This document shows positions 1-7,865 of a stretch of DNA of 64,000 nucleotides, piece after piece. Position 1 is the stretch's first letter; every line of letters begins with the position of its first letter. The notes under the pieces are model-generated. The model worked only from the letters and a program-made list of their open reading frames with translations. It ran no database searches and was not told where the DNA came from. The translations under genes and the position numbers were made by a program. The stretch spans positions 4,649,001-4,713,000 of the forward strand of contig NZ_CP047656.1 of assembly GCF_009906955.1 (NCBI RefSeq). Reading direction: 5' to 3'. The DNA is from Paraglaciecola mesophila. Lineage in GTDB: Bacteria; Pseudomonadota; Gammaproteobacteria; Enterobacterales; Alteromonadaceae.

Positions 1-175
1 ACGCCGCGTTGACATCGACGACAGCTTGATGGAAGACGATAAAGAAATGATCGAAGACTTGGTTGCAGCGGCAATTAATGATGCAGTACGTCGTGTGCAA
101 GAAACCACCAAAGAACAAATGGCTGACGTCACTGGCGGCATGGCAATGCCCCCAGGGTTTAAAATGCCGTTCTAA
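1..175 (+). CDS. ybaB: YbaB/EbfC family nucleoid-associated protein, C-terminal part
   Basis: The window opens inside this gene; only the last 57 codons are present. The protein end has the YbaB features: an acidic helix (DDSLMEDDKEMIEDLVAAA), the conserved stretch AAINDAVRRVQE, and a Gly/Met-rich tail ending GFKMPF. YbaB/EbfC proteins are small dimeric DNA-binding proteins that coat or condense DNA. In proteobacteria the gene usually lies between dnaX and recR, and recR follows here, but with an extra regulator gene in between. A rho-independent terminator follows at 255-284, so recR is probably not co-transcribed with it. Confidence 0.9.
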   Translation, partial: RRVDIDDSLMEDDKEMIEDLVAAAINDAVRRVQETTKEQMADVTGGMAMPPGFKMPF

Positions 176-254
176 CTGTTAGCCCTTCAATCTTTTAGTT
201 CGCCATTGCTTGAAAAGCCATGGCGACAAATAGGGGATAATCACTCTTTCAAAA

Positions 255-284
255 AGCTCTAGTTTTTTACTAGGGCTTTTTTTG
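255..284 (+). terminator. Rho-independent terminator after ybaB
   Basis: AGCTCTAGT and ACTAGGGCT form a 9-bp stem (one G-T pair) around a T-rich loop, followed by a run of seven T. It lies 80 bp after the ybaB stop and separates it from the AraC-type gene. Confidence 0.8.
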
Positions 285-445
285 TTTGTTCTGTCTCATT
301 CTGAAATAGGTTGACATAAAGAGGACTTTTTTATGTCGACATCAAGGATTAAAGGCGTTACTTAATTTTAGACTAAAGCAATTTGGGTCAAGCGTCATAT
401 TTATATCGTTGTTAGTATTTAACGGCTTAGGAGAGAACGAATTGT

Positions 446-1309
446 ATGGCTAAAGATCGCGATCGGTTTACAGATGTAGTGACGTATATTGAAGCTAACC
501 TTGATGAAGAAATTGATCTCGATAAGCTTTGTCAGCACGTGAACTTATCAAAATTTCATTTTCATAGGCAATGCTCCATATACTTTGGCATATCTATAAT
601 GGCGCTTGTAAGACTACTGAGACTCAAAAGAGCCGCACTTCAGTTAGCGTTTAGGGGCGATAAAATTATAAATATCGCGATTGAAAATGGCTATGAAAGT
701 CACGAAGGCTTTTCAAGGGCGTTTAAAAAGCACTTCGATAAAAGCCCGTTCGAATTTAGGAAAAAACCTGATTGGACTCCTTGGCAAACTATATATGAAC
801 CAGTGTTAATGCTAAGGATTAAAAATATGAATGCGGATCCTGATTGTAAAGTCGAGTTAATTGATTTCCCTGAAACATCAATTGCAGTATTAGAGCACAG
901 AGGCGCGCCGAATTTACTTATAAATACAATACAAGCATTTATCCAATGGAGAAAGATTAATCATCTGCCACCTAGGATAAGCAAAACTTTTAATTTAGTT
1001 TATGATGACCCGAGTTCTACCGAGCCAGAAGATTATAGATTTGATATTGGTTGCTCTACTCCTCACGTAATTGATGTAAATGAATATGGGGTGATTAATA
1101 AGACAATCCCAGCAGGAAAATGCGCAGTTGTTAGGCATATCGGCAGTGATGACACTATTGGGGAGGTGGTAAATTTCCTTTATTCAAAATGGTTAGATAA
1201 TTCCTATTTTGAAGCTCGCAATTTCCCGCTATTTTTTGAAAGAGTTAGCTTGTTTCCAGACGTACCAGAGAGTGAAATGATAACTGATATATATTTGCCT
1301 ATCGCATGA
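446..1309 (+). CDS. AraC-family regulator with GyrI-like effector domain
   Basis: 287-residue transcription factor. Residues ~8-105 form an AraC/XylS double helix-turn-helix (IDLDKLCQHVNLSKFHFHRQ; then IINIAIENGYESHEGFSRAFKKHFDKSPFEFRK, the family signature). Residues ~115-287 resemble the GyrI-like/AraC effector-binding domain (ending FPLFFERVSLFPDVPESEMITDIYLPI), the layout of Rob and other small-molecule-sensing regulators. The start is supported by AGGAGAG about 10 bp upstream. It sits alone between ybaB and recR, a place that normally holds no gene, and is flanked by a terminator upstream and 266 bp of non-coding DNA downstream, which suggests insertion of a single-gene unit. Target genes cannot be told from the sequence; these proteins often respond to drugs or redox stress. 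Confidence 0.85.
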   Translation: MAKDRDRFTDVVTYIEANLDEEIDLDKLCQHVNLSKFHFHRQCSIYFGISIMALVRLLRLKRAALQLAFRGDKIINIAIENGYESHEGFSRAFKKHFDKSPFEFRKKPDWTPWQTIYEPVLMLRIKNMNADPDCKVELIDFPETSIAVLEHRGAPNLLINTIQAFIQWRKINHLPPRISKTFNLVYDDPSSTEPEDYRFDIGCSTPHVIDVNEYGVINKTIPAGKCAVVRHIGSDDTIGEVVNFLYSKWLDNSYFEARNFPLFFERVSLFPDVPESEMITDIYLPIA

Positions 1310-1575
1310 CTATCAGGCGACTCCCTTGTTCTTATTACGCGACCAAGCGAACATGAAAAGCATGACTACGCAGTTAAATATTGGCCGACTTGGGATAGAG
1401 AAATAGTGATAAACACGTTAGTATGCGCAGCTTGTGACCCATGCGTGGCGTGCTTAAATCTTTGGTTTGTTGTGCATGTCGTTTCGTAATGAATCAGCCT
1501 AAATACACGTTTTAGGTATATAGGCGTCACAGTTATATGGCAAATAAACTTACTATTTTAATCAAGGCAGTATAG
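1310..1575. other. Non-coding gap between the AraC-type gene and recR
   Basis: No convincing ORF, RNA gene or strong terminator seen. It must hold the recR promoter, because the upstream neighbour is an independent gene. Confidence 0.5.
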
Positions 1576-2178
1576 ATGAAACTTAGTCCTCTTATTTTAG
1601 AGCTAATTAATGCGTTTAAAGTGTTACCTGGTGTGGGCCCAAAAAGTGCTCAGCGTATGGCGTTTCATTTATTAGAGCGAAATAGAAGCGGTGCCTTGCA
1701 GTTGAGCCAAGTGTTGCATAACGCCATGGAGCATGTGGGGCATTGCAAACAATGTCGTACGTTTACTGAAAGTGAATTGTGTGAGATTTGTGCTCACCCT
1801 ACGCGCAGTGAAGCTGGCACCTTGTGTATTGTAGAATCACCCCAAGACGTGGTGGCGATTGAGCAAACGGCTGAGTTTAAAGGCCTTTACTTTGTGTTGA
1901 TGGGGCACTTATCGCCTATCGACGGTATTGGCCCAAGTGAAATCGGTTTAGATGAGCTGGCCAATTTACTCGACAATAAAGACTTAAACGAAGTGATCTT
2001 AGCCACTAACCCCACGGTTGAAGGTGAAGCGACTGCACATTATATTGGCCAGATGTGCTCAGCACGGGATATTAAAGCCACACGCTTAGCCCATGGTATG
2101 CCGGTAGGAGGCGAGTTAGAGTTTGTGGATGGCAATACGTTAACCCATGCTTTTGTTGGTCGAAGAAGCTTGTTATAA
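1576..2178 (+). CDS. recR: Recombination protein RecR
   Basis: 200 residues, the usual RecR length. RecR works with RecO (and RecF) to load RecA onto SSB-coated gapped DNA. Visible features: N-terminal helix-hairpin-helix region (FKVLPGVGPKSAQRMAFHLL), a four-cysteine zinc finger with Cys57, Cys60, Cys69 and Cys72, and a Toprim domain (LCIVESPQDVVAIEQT; ATNPTVEGEATAHYI). The C-terminus ends THAFVGRRSLL, close to other RecR proteins. In most relatives the gene is directly downstream of ybaB; here it is separated by the AraC-type gene. Confidence 0.97.
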   Translation: MKLSPLILELINAFKVLPGVGPKSAQRMAFHLLERNRSGALQLSQVLHNAMEHVGHCKQCRTFTESELCEICAHPTRSEAGTLCIVESPQDVVAIEQTAEFKGLYFVLMGHLSPIDGIGPSEIGLDELANLLDNKDLNEVILATNPTVEGEATAHYIGQMCSARDIKATRLAHGMPVGGELEFVDGNTLTHAFVGRRSLL

Positions 2179-2199
2179 GCGAAAATCTGGCGCTTTTTT
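2177..2199 (+). terminator. Weak terminator after recR
   Basis: A 5-bp stem AAGCG/CGCTT with a 9-nt loop, overlapping the recR stop codon, followed by six T. Short stem, so weak evidence. Confidence 0.35.
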
Positions 2200-2262
2200 A
2201 ACGGTCTTGTTCTTAGGCCGTTCAATATCTCATCGATAGTTACAATTTTTTTGTGTTTTGTA

Positions 2263-2289
2263 TTGAATTGCATGCAAGCGACCTTATCT
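2263..2289 (+). promoter_or_regulatory. Candidate sigma-32 promoter of htpG
   Basis: TTGAAT at 2263-2268, a 13-bp spacer, then CCTTATCT at 2282-2289, resembling the heat-shock consensus CTTGAA / CCCCATNT. It lies about 45 bp before the htpG start. htpG is a classical sigma-32 gene, so both position and family agree. Based on motif reading only. Confidence 0.5.
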
Positions 2290-2334
2290 CCTTACACACA
2301 AACAGAAACCAACTAACTTAGGAGATACTTGTCC

Positions 2335-4257
2335 ATGGCTGAAGTTGCCCATCAAGAAACTCATGGCTTTCAAACCGAAGTAAAACAATTACTTCAGTTG
2401 ATGATCCATTCACTTTATTCGAATAAAGAAATATTTCTTCGTGAACTTGTTTCTAACGCTGCCGATGCAGCTGACAAATTGCGATTCAAGGCGTTGTCTA
2501 ATGACAGCTTATACGAAGGTGATGGCGATTTATGCGTTAAGTTAAGCATAGATAAAGACGCCGGCTCTATCACTATCAGTGATAACGGTATCGGTATGGA
2601 CCGCGCCAGTGTTATTGAGCATCTAGGGACTATTGCTAAATCAGGCACGTCTGAATTTTTCAATAATTTATCCGGCGACCAAGCGAAAGATTCACAGTTA
2701 ATCGGTCAATTTGGTGTTGGTTTTTACTCGGCATTTATTGTCGCTCAAAAAGTCGTTGTGCGCTCACGTGCTGCGGGTGATGACGCAAGTAAAGGCGTTG
2801 AATGGACCTCAGAAGGTGAGGGCGAGTTCACTGTTGCTGATATCGAAAAAGCAGATCGTGGAACTGAAATTACCTTGTTCTTACGCGATGAAGAGAAAGA
2901 ATTTGCCGATGACTGGCGTTTACGTTCGATTGTAAGCAAATACTCTGATCACATCAGCATCCCTGTGATGATGTACAAAGAAGAAATTCCTGAAAGCGAA
3001 GGACCAGACGGCGAGAAAGTTCCTGCGCAGCCCGCGAAATGGGAAGCAGTTAACAAGGCAACAGCCCTGTGGACCCGTGATAAGTCAGAAGTCACTGACG
3101 ACGAGTACAAAGAATTCTACAAGCACATTTCCCATGATTTTACCGATCCATTGGTTTGGTCACACAACAAGGTTGAAGGTAAAACCGAATACAATAGCTT
3201 GTTGTATATCCCGGCTAAAGCACCGTTTGATATGTGGAACCGCGATCAGAAGCACGGTCTAAAATTATATGTACAGCGTGTATTCATCATGGATGACGCT
3301 GAGCAGTTCATGCCGACGTATTTGCGTTTTGTGAAAGGCTTACTTGATTCAAACGATTTGCCGCTGAACGTATCGCGCGAAATTTTGCAAGACAACAAAA
3401 TCACTCAGGCTATTCGCCAAGGGTGCACTAAACGTGTGTTGCAGATGCTTGAACGTATGGCGAAAAACGACAGCGAAAAGTATCAAGGTTTCTGGGCTGA
3501 ATTTGGTAATGTGTTAAAAGAAGGCCCGGCAGAAGATCATGCAAACAAAGAAAAAATTGCTGGTTTAATGCGTTTTGCTTCAACTGATGGTGACAGTGAC
3601 GCGCAAACAGTCTCACTTGCAGACTACGTTAGTCGCATGAAAGATGGCCAAGACAAAATCTACTACATCACAGCCGATAGCTACAAAGCGGCGAAGTCTA
3701 GCCCGCATCTAGAGATCTTCCGTAAGAAAGGCATTGAAGTATTGCTGATGTCAGACCGCGTTGATGAATGGTTAATGTCACACCTTACCGAATTTGACGA
3801 GAAATCATTCCAGTCAATTACTCATGGTGAGTTAGATTTAGGCGACTTAGACGACGAAGACAGTAAAAAAGCCCAAGAAGAAGCTGAAAAGCAAGTTGAA
3901 GGCTTAACTGAGCGCGTTAAAACTGTGTTAGGCGATAAAGTTGTTGAAGTGAAATTCACCCACCGCCTAACTGATTCACCTGCATGTATTGTTGCTGATG
4001 GCAGCGGCATGACTACGCAAATGATCAAATTGATGCAAGCGGCAGGTCAACCAGTGCCTGAGGCTCAGTATCATTTCGAACTAAACCCAGAGCATAGTTT
4101 GGTGAAAATGCTAGCGGATGAGCAGGATGAAGAGCGTTTCGGACAATGGACTGAAGTCTTATTTGACCAAGCTGCCTTGTCAGAACAGGGTAGCTTGAAA
4201 GACCCAGCAGCCTTTGTGCAGAATTTAAACACGCTACTAATGAATTTAGCAAAATAA
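2335..4257 (+). CDS. htpG: Molecular chaperone HtpG (Hsp90)
   Basis: 640 residues from the ATG at 2335. A TTG at 2329 would add two residues, but it is only 4 bp from the AGGAG. Bacterial Hsp90: an ATP-driven dimeric cytosolic chaperone that remodels client proteins with DnaK. The N-terminal GHKL ATPase domain shows the N-box helix (ELVSNAADAADKLRF), DNGIGM and GQFGVGFYSAF; the middle domain has PLNVSREILQ; the C-terminal dimerisation domain ends LNTLLMNLAK. Slightly longer than the E. coli protein. A heat-shock-like promoter precedes it and a strong terminator follows at 4282-4309, so it is probably monocistronic. Confidence 0.97.
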   Translation: MAEVAHQETHGFQTEVKQLLQLMIHSLYSNKEIFLRELVSNAADAADKLRFKALSNDSLYEGDGDLCVKLSIDKDAGSITISDNGIGMDRASVIEHLGTIAKSGTSEFFNNLSGDQAKDSQLIGQFGVGFYSAFIVAQKVVVRSRAAGDDASKGVEWTSEGEGEFTVADIEKADRGTEITLFLRDEEKEFADDWRLRSIVSKYSDHISIPVMMYKEEIPESEGPDGEKVPAQPAKWEAVNKATALWTRDKSEVTDDEYKEFYKHISHDFTDPLVWSHNKVEGKTEYNSLLYIPAKAPFDMWNRDQKHGLKLYVQRVFIMDDAEQFMPTYLRFVKGLLDSNDLPLNVSREILQDNKITQAIRQGCTKRVLQMLERMAKNDSEKYQGFWAEFGNVLKEGPAEDHANKEKIAGLMRFASTDGDSDAQTVSLADYVSRMKDGQDKIYYITADSYKAAKSSPHLEIFRKKGIEVLLMSDRVDEWLMSHLTEFDEKSFQSITHGELDLGDLDDEDSKKAQEEAEKQVEGLTERVKTVLGDKVVEVKFTHRLTDSPACIVADGSGMTTQMIKLMQAAGQPVPEAQYHFELNPEHSLVKMLADEQDEERFGQWTEVLFDQAALSEQGSLKDPAAFVQNLNTLLMNLAK

Positions 4258-4281
4258 CGCTAAATTACTCAACATAACGTT

Positions 4282-4309
4282 AAAAAATGGGCTCTTTAGC
4301 CCATTTTTT
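4282..4309 (+). terminator. Rho-independent terminator after htpG
   Basis: AAAAAATGGGCT / AGCCCATTTTTT inverted repeat with a short loop and a T run. The flanking A run means it could also work on the other strand. Confidence 0.9.
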
Positions 4310-4446
4310 GTGTATATTATGCATTATTAGATGTTTACAGTTTTGTCCTAAGACATACGTCTTATATGGCTTGTATCTAAAAGGCTGAATGTGTAAAGTT
4401 CGGCACAGAATTTTTTAACTTTAAACTTAAGGCGAGGGGAAAGAAT

Positions 4447-5091
4447 ATGCGTATTATTCTTCTTGGTGCTCCTGGTGCTGGTAAAGGCACTCAAGCTCAA
4501 TTTTTAATGGGTAAATACGGCATTCCGCAGATTTCTACGGGTGATATGCTAAGAGCCGCAATTAAAGCAGGCACCGAGCTAGGTAACGCGGCTAAGCGCG
4601 TTATGGATGAAGGTAAACTGGTTTCTGATGAGCTTATCATTGGATTGGTAAAAGAGCGCATTGCACAGGAAGATTGCCAAGGCGGTTTCTTACTTGACGG
4701 TTTCCCGCGTACGATTCCTCAAGCTGATGCGATGAAAGAAGCAGGCATTACTGTCGATCACGTGATCGAGTTTGATGTACCGGATGAAGTGATTGTAGAA
4801 CGCATGGCTGGCCGCCGAGTTCACCCTGCATCAGGTCGTGTTTATCACCTGAAGTACAATCCACCTAAAAATGATGGTAAAGACGACGAGACTGGTGAAG
4901 ACCTGGTTATCCGTGAAGATGACAAAGAAGAAACCGTTCGTCATCGCTTAAGTGTTTACCACGAGCAAACCAAGCCATTAGTGGATTATTACCAGAATGA
5001 AGCGAGCGAAAACAACTGCCAGTATCATAAAATTGATGGTACTAAAGGCGTTGATGTCGTGAGTGAGCAATTATCATCTTTACTTGGTTAA
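4447..5091 (+). CDS. adk: Adenylate kinase
   Basis: 214 residues, the standard length of a long-type bacterial adenylate kinase (ATP + AMP = 2 ADP, cytosol). The P-loop GAPGAGKGT is at residues 7-15, the AMP-binding region includes STGDMLRAA, and the DGFPRT motif is at 84-89. The LID domain (~122-160, GRRVHPASGRVYHLKYNPPK) has no zinc-binding cysteines, as usual for Gram-negative enzymes. GGCGAGGGG gives a good ribosome binding site before the ATG. It follows htpG as in many gammaproteobacteria but has its own leader and terminator. Confidence 0.98.
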   Translation: MRIILLGAPGAGKGTQAQFLMGKYGIPQISTGDMLRAAIKAGTELGNAAKRVMDEGKLVSDELIIGLVKERIAQEDCQGGFLLDGFPRTIPQADAMKEAGITVDHVIEFDVPDEVIVERMAGRRVHPASGRVYHLKYNPPKNDGKDDETGEDLVIREDDKEETVRHRLSVYHEQTKPLVDYYQNEASENNCQYHKIDGTKGVDVVSEQLSSLLG

Positions 5092-5116
5092 TTCTCGCTA
5101 TATAAACGAATGATAG

Positions 5117-5143
5117 AAAACCCACTGAAAAGTGGGTTTTTTT
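5117..5143 (+). terminator. Rho-independent terminator after adk
   Basis: AAAACCCACT / AGTGGGTTTT hairpin with a 3-4 nt loop followed by a T tract. Confidence 0.9.
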
Positions 5144-5223
5144 ATGTCTATAATCAGCCTACAACTGTTTCGGATAATGTAAAACGATAAACGTAAACAC
5201 AATAATATAGGAACCTATTGCTC

Positions 5224-5613
5224 ATGTTACACACACCAATTACTGCATTCTACGGCTCACTACTGGGGATCACCTTCATGTACTTGTCGATTCTTGTGAT
5301 CAAAGGTCGCAGATCAGGCAAAATCAGTTTAGGTGACGGAGGAGACAACCACTTTCTTGGTGTCATTCGTGCCCACGCTAATTTTGCAGAATACGTGCCT
5401 TTGATTTTGGTGCTGATGTTAGTGGCGGAAATTAACCTAGCGCACGTTAGTGTATTGCATAGTGCTGGGGTTGCATTGCTAATCGGCAGATTAGTACATG
5501 CCTATGGCCTCAAACACCATTCAGGGGCAAGTTGGCAACGTGTAGCGGGCATGTTGTTAACTTTTGGCGCGTTGATTGGCCTGTCTATCCAGAACCTTGT
5601 ATTTCTTTATTAA
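5224..5613 (+). CDS. MAPEG-family inner-membrane protein (YecN-like)
   Basis: 129 residues from the ATG at 5224; an in-frame TTG at 5218 is too close to the AGGAA to be preferred. Four hydrophobic segments are visible (~5-25, ~58-75, ~80-98, ~108-128). The motif HFLGVIRAHANFAEYVPLILVLM after the first segment is the signature of the MAPEG family, here nearest to the bacterial YecN branch. Eicosanoid/glutathione members of the family conjugate glutathione; the role of the bacterial branch is poorly known, so no activity is assigned. It is monocistronic between two terminators. Confidence 0.8.
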   Translation: MLHTPITAFYGSLLGITFMYLSILVIKGRRSGKISLGDGGDNHFLGVIRAHANFAEYVPLILVLMLVAEINLAHVSVLHSAGVALLIGRLVHAYGLKHHSGASWQRVAGMLLTFGALIGLSIQNLVFLY

Positions 5614-5643
5614 CGAGGGTTGAGAGTGTGAAGGGGAAATAAA

Positions 5644-5670
5644 AAAACGGCGCTCACTAGACGCCGTTTT
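5644..5670. terminator. Bidirectional terminator between the MAPEG gene and ibpA
   Basis: AAAACGGCG / CGCCGTTTT inverted repeat between convergent genes, with A-rich and T-rich flanks, so it can serve both strands. Confidence 0.85.
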
Positions 5671-5707
5671 GATTCACAGGGAACACATCAATTGTTAGCA
5701 GGGTTAA

Positions 5708-6169
5708 TTACGACGATTTGCTACCGTCCTCAATTAACTTTTCGTTGCTGCTACCAATTTGAATGGTGCGCGGCTTTTTCGCTTCCGGTACTACACGCTC
5801 TAAATTAACGTGCAATAAACCGTTTTCCATTTTGGCGTCGAGCACATTAACGTGGTCGCCTAACTGGAATTTGCGTTCAAAGTTACGTTCCGATATTCCT
5901 TTGTGAAGGAATTTTCGCTCTTCGTCTGAGGCAGCTGCTTTGTTGCCTGTGACTTTTAAGGTATTTTCTTGTACCTCAATAGAGACTTCGTTTTCTGCGA
6001 AACCCGCAACCGCCATAGTGATGCGATATTTATCTTCGGCTATCAACTCAATGTTGTAGGGAGGGTAGCTAGATTGTTTTTCGTTACGAGAAGCAGTGTC
6101 AATCATGGATGCCAAGTGGTCAAAACCAATGAATGAACGGTATAGTGGAGATAGATCGATATTACGCAT
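5708..6169 (-). CDS. ibpA: Small heat-shock protein IbpA (Hsp20)
   Basis: 153 residues with the alpha-crystallin domain at ~35-130 and the IbpA/B N-terminus (MRNIDLSPLYRSFIGFDHL). Characteristic stretches are YPPYNIELIAEDKYRITMAV, LHKGISERNFERKFQL and ENGLLHVNLERVVPE. It is an ATP-independent holdase that coats aggregating proteins so that the DnaK/ClpB chaperones can recover them. The final ATG is preceded by AGAGG, and this site lies inside a hairpin of the RNA-thermometer type (6174-6198); a sigma-32-like promoter lies further upstream. Expression is therefore likely heat-controlled at both levels. Confidence 0.95.
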   Translation of the reverse strand: MRNIDLSPLYRSFIGFDHLASMIDTASRNEKQSSYPPYNIELIAEDKYRITMAVAGFAENEVSIEVQENTLKVTGNKAAASDEERKFLHKGISERNFERKFQLGDHVNVLDAKMENGLLHVNLERVVPEAKKPRTIQIGSSNEKLIEDGSKSS

Positions 6170-6173
6170 TTTG

Positions 6174-6198
6174 CATATCCTCTTTATAAAGCAATATG
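6174..6198 (-). promoter_or_regulatory. ROSE-type RNA thermometer hairpin before ibpA
   Basis: In the ibpA mRNA the 25 nt ending four bases before the AUG fold into one hairpin: CAUAU pairs with AUAUG, then UUGCU pairs with AGGA leaving one bulged G, with a short A/U loop. UUGCU opposite the Shine-Dalgarno AGGA with a bulged G is the hallmark of ROSE elements. The pairing hides the ribosome binding site and should melt on heating. The longer leader up to ~6330 contains more hairpins, e.g. one at ~6303-6325. Confidence 0.8.
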
Positions 6199-6332
6199 TG
6201 ATTAAAGTGTCCCGACTAGCGGCGACGTTAATTAAGTAACGCGTTCCTCGCGTAACCCTAAGGGCTTTGCAGTTTCCTGCCAGATCCGCTTCCTTTGAAT
6301 CTGTATCGACCCTTTCGGCGTCGACAAATACT

Positions 6333-6360
6333 ATGTAGGGATAGGCACAACATTTTTCAA
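6333..6360 (-). promoter_or_regulatory. Candidate sigma-32 promoter of ibpA
   Basis: On the minus strand, TTGAAA (6355-6360), a 14-bp spacer, then CCCTACAT (6333-6340), close to the heat-shock consensus. It would give a leader of about 155 nt carrying the thermometer. Confidence 0.6.
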
Positions 6361-6436
6361 TTAAAAAATTTAAATAAAGTTTTGTTTTAACCTTAAGTTA
6401 TTGATTTTTATATTTTTATTATTTTGAATAAATCAA

Positions 6437-6461
6437 TAAAAAGCCCACTAAAAAGTGGGCT
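6437..6461 (-). terminator. Terminator after yceI
   Basis: AGCCCACT / AGTGGGCT perfect 8-bp stem with a 4-nt loop; on the minus strand it is followed by five T. Located just beyond the yceI stop. Confidence 0.85.
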
Positions 6462-6484
6462 GTGACCGTTAAATGTCTACTAAG

Positions 6485-7054
6485 CTATTGCTTAACACCC
6501 TCTAGGTTCAACATTAGCTCAACATGGGTGGATGCAGGTCCTAGATTAGTCATGATCCCGTAATCTGCCATGGCGATACGCGTGGTACCTGAGAAGCCGG
6601 CACGATATCCACCCCATGGATCTTTACCTTCGCCGATTTTTTCGGCCATGATGATGATAGGTTTAGTGATGCCATGTAAGGTGAAATCACCGAATATTTT
6701 TAGACGTTCTCCGCCTAAGCTTTCTACTTTAGTACTGACAAACTTAGCAGTAGGGTATTTTTTGACATATAAAAAGTCTTCGCTGCGTAAGTGCTTATCA
6801 CGCTCTGCGTGGTTTGAATCAATGCTGTCAGTATTGATATTCACCGAAATGGTAGACGCCTCAGGCTTAGCAGGGTCATAGCTAAATTTACCGTCAAAGG
6901 TATTAAAGCGCCCCGTAAGCCATGAATAACCTAGGTGTTGTATCTTAAAGTTAATTGATGCATGTGCGCCAGATGTATCCACTACATAATCTGCGGCAAA
7001 GACCTTGCTGGCTAACATAGCAAATAAACCAAATGCTAAAAGTGATTTTCTCAT
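6485..7054 (-). CDS. yceI: YceI family periplasmic protein
   Basis: 189 residues with a Sec signal peptide (MRKSLLAFGLFAMLASKVFA, cleavage after Ala20-Ala21) and a full YceI domain (YVVDTSGAHASINFKIQHLGYSWLTGRF; FLYVKKYPTAKF; DFTLHGITKPI). YceI proteins are lipocalin-like barrels that bind long isoprenoid or lipid ligands such as polyprenyl chains. The gene overlaps the upstream cytochrome b561 gene by 4 bp, the same yceJ-yceI pair as in E. coli, where it responds to pH and osmotic stress. The shared transcript ends at the terminator 6437-6461. Confidence 0.92.
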   Translation of the reverse strand: MRKSLLAFGLFAMLASKVFAADYVVDTSGAHASINFKIQHLGYSWLTGRFNTFDGKFSYDPAKPEASTISVNINTDSIDSNHAERDKHLRSEDFLYVKKYPTAKFVSTKVESLGGERLKIFGDFTLHGITKPIIIMAEKIGEGKDPWGGYRAGFSGTTRIAMADYGIMTNLGPASTHVELMLNLEGVKQ

Positions 7055-7608
7055 TTCTGTTCCTTTTGTTGTTTTAAGGTAAGCATTCTTACCAGAGTTC
7101 TGTCGTTATTAATAAAATGATGTTTGAATGCGCCTAACGCGTGCAAGCTGGCTAATCCAATCAGTGTGTAGGCGAGGTATTCATGGATTAATCCTGCAAT
7201 ATCCTCTTGGTCTTCAAATAAACGCCCGATGGAGCCTAACGTAAACCAGTTAAATACTTCGATGCCACGGTTGTCAGCGGTGGAAATCAAATACCCGCTA
7301 ATAAACATTGTGAAAATCAATAAGTAAAGAATGATATGTGCTACTTTAGCTCCTTTTTTTTCCCATTTATTGCCTAATGGTTTAGGGCTTGTTTGGCTGA
7401 TTTTCCAGCTAATACGGACAATGGTTAAAGCAATCAGCAGTATGCCGACACTTTTATGGTAGTGAGGGGCATCAGTGTACCAAGGACTATAATAGTTCAG
7501 GTCAACCATCCACCACCCAAGTGCAAACATACCGATCACGATAACGGCGCTGAACCAATGAAACAGTATACTGAGCCAACCATATTGTTGTGATGAATTT
7601 CTAAGCAT
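7051..7608 (-). CDS. yceJ: Cytochrome b561 family membrane protein (YceJ-like)
   Basis: 185 residues with four transmembrane helices (~14-34, ~48-65, ~88-108, ~140-165). Histidines in the helices (LFHWFSAV, HYHKSVGIL, KVAHIILYL, YTLIGLASLHALGAFKHHF) are placed as heme ligands of the cytochrome b561 (prokaryotic, DUF4405-like) fold. It probably passes electrons between the quinone pool and a periplasmic partner; the linked yceI product is the obvious candidate partner. ATGA-type overlap with yceI shows translational coupling. Confidence 0.88.
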   Translation of the reverse strand: MLRNSSQQYGWLSILFHWFSAVIVIGMFALGWWMVDLNYYSPWYTDAPHYHKSVGILLIALTIVRISWKISQTSPKPLGNKWEKKGAKVAHIILYLLIFTMFISGYLISTADNRGIEVFNWFTLGSIGRLFEDQEDIAGLIHEYLAYTLIGLASLHALGAFKHHFINNDRTLVRMLTLKQQKEQK

Positions 7609-7815
7609 TTCAAGTACCTAATTAAAAACAGATATACTATATCCTTCGTTTAACTGAATTAATATGACAATTTTGTAACGCTTAATATCGATAAATTAGA
7701 ACGGTTATATCACGCTAACTCCCCATCGAAATGGGGATAGGAGAACACAGTCAAAAGAGCGGCGTGAAGAATGGAGAAAGTGAGAAAGAGTAATCAGTGA
7801 AAACAGAAGAGCACC

Positions 7816-7848
7816 TAACGGTCGGTCGTATTGAAAAACCGACCGTTA
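7816..7848 (-). terminator. Hairpin at the 3' end of the his operon
   Basis: TAACGGTCGGT / ACCGACCGTTA, a perfect 11-bp inverted repeat with an 11-nt loop, 18 bp beyond the hisI stop. It lacks a clean T tract on the minus strand, so termination may need Rho, or the hairpin may protect the mRNA end. Confidence 0.55.
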
Positions 7849-7865
7849 AGCTTATGATAAAACGG

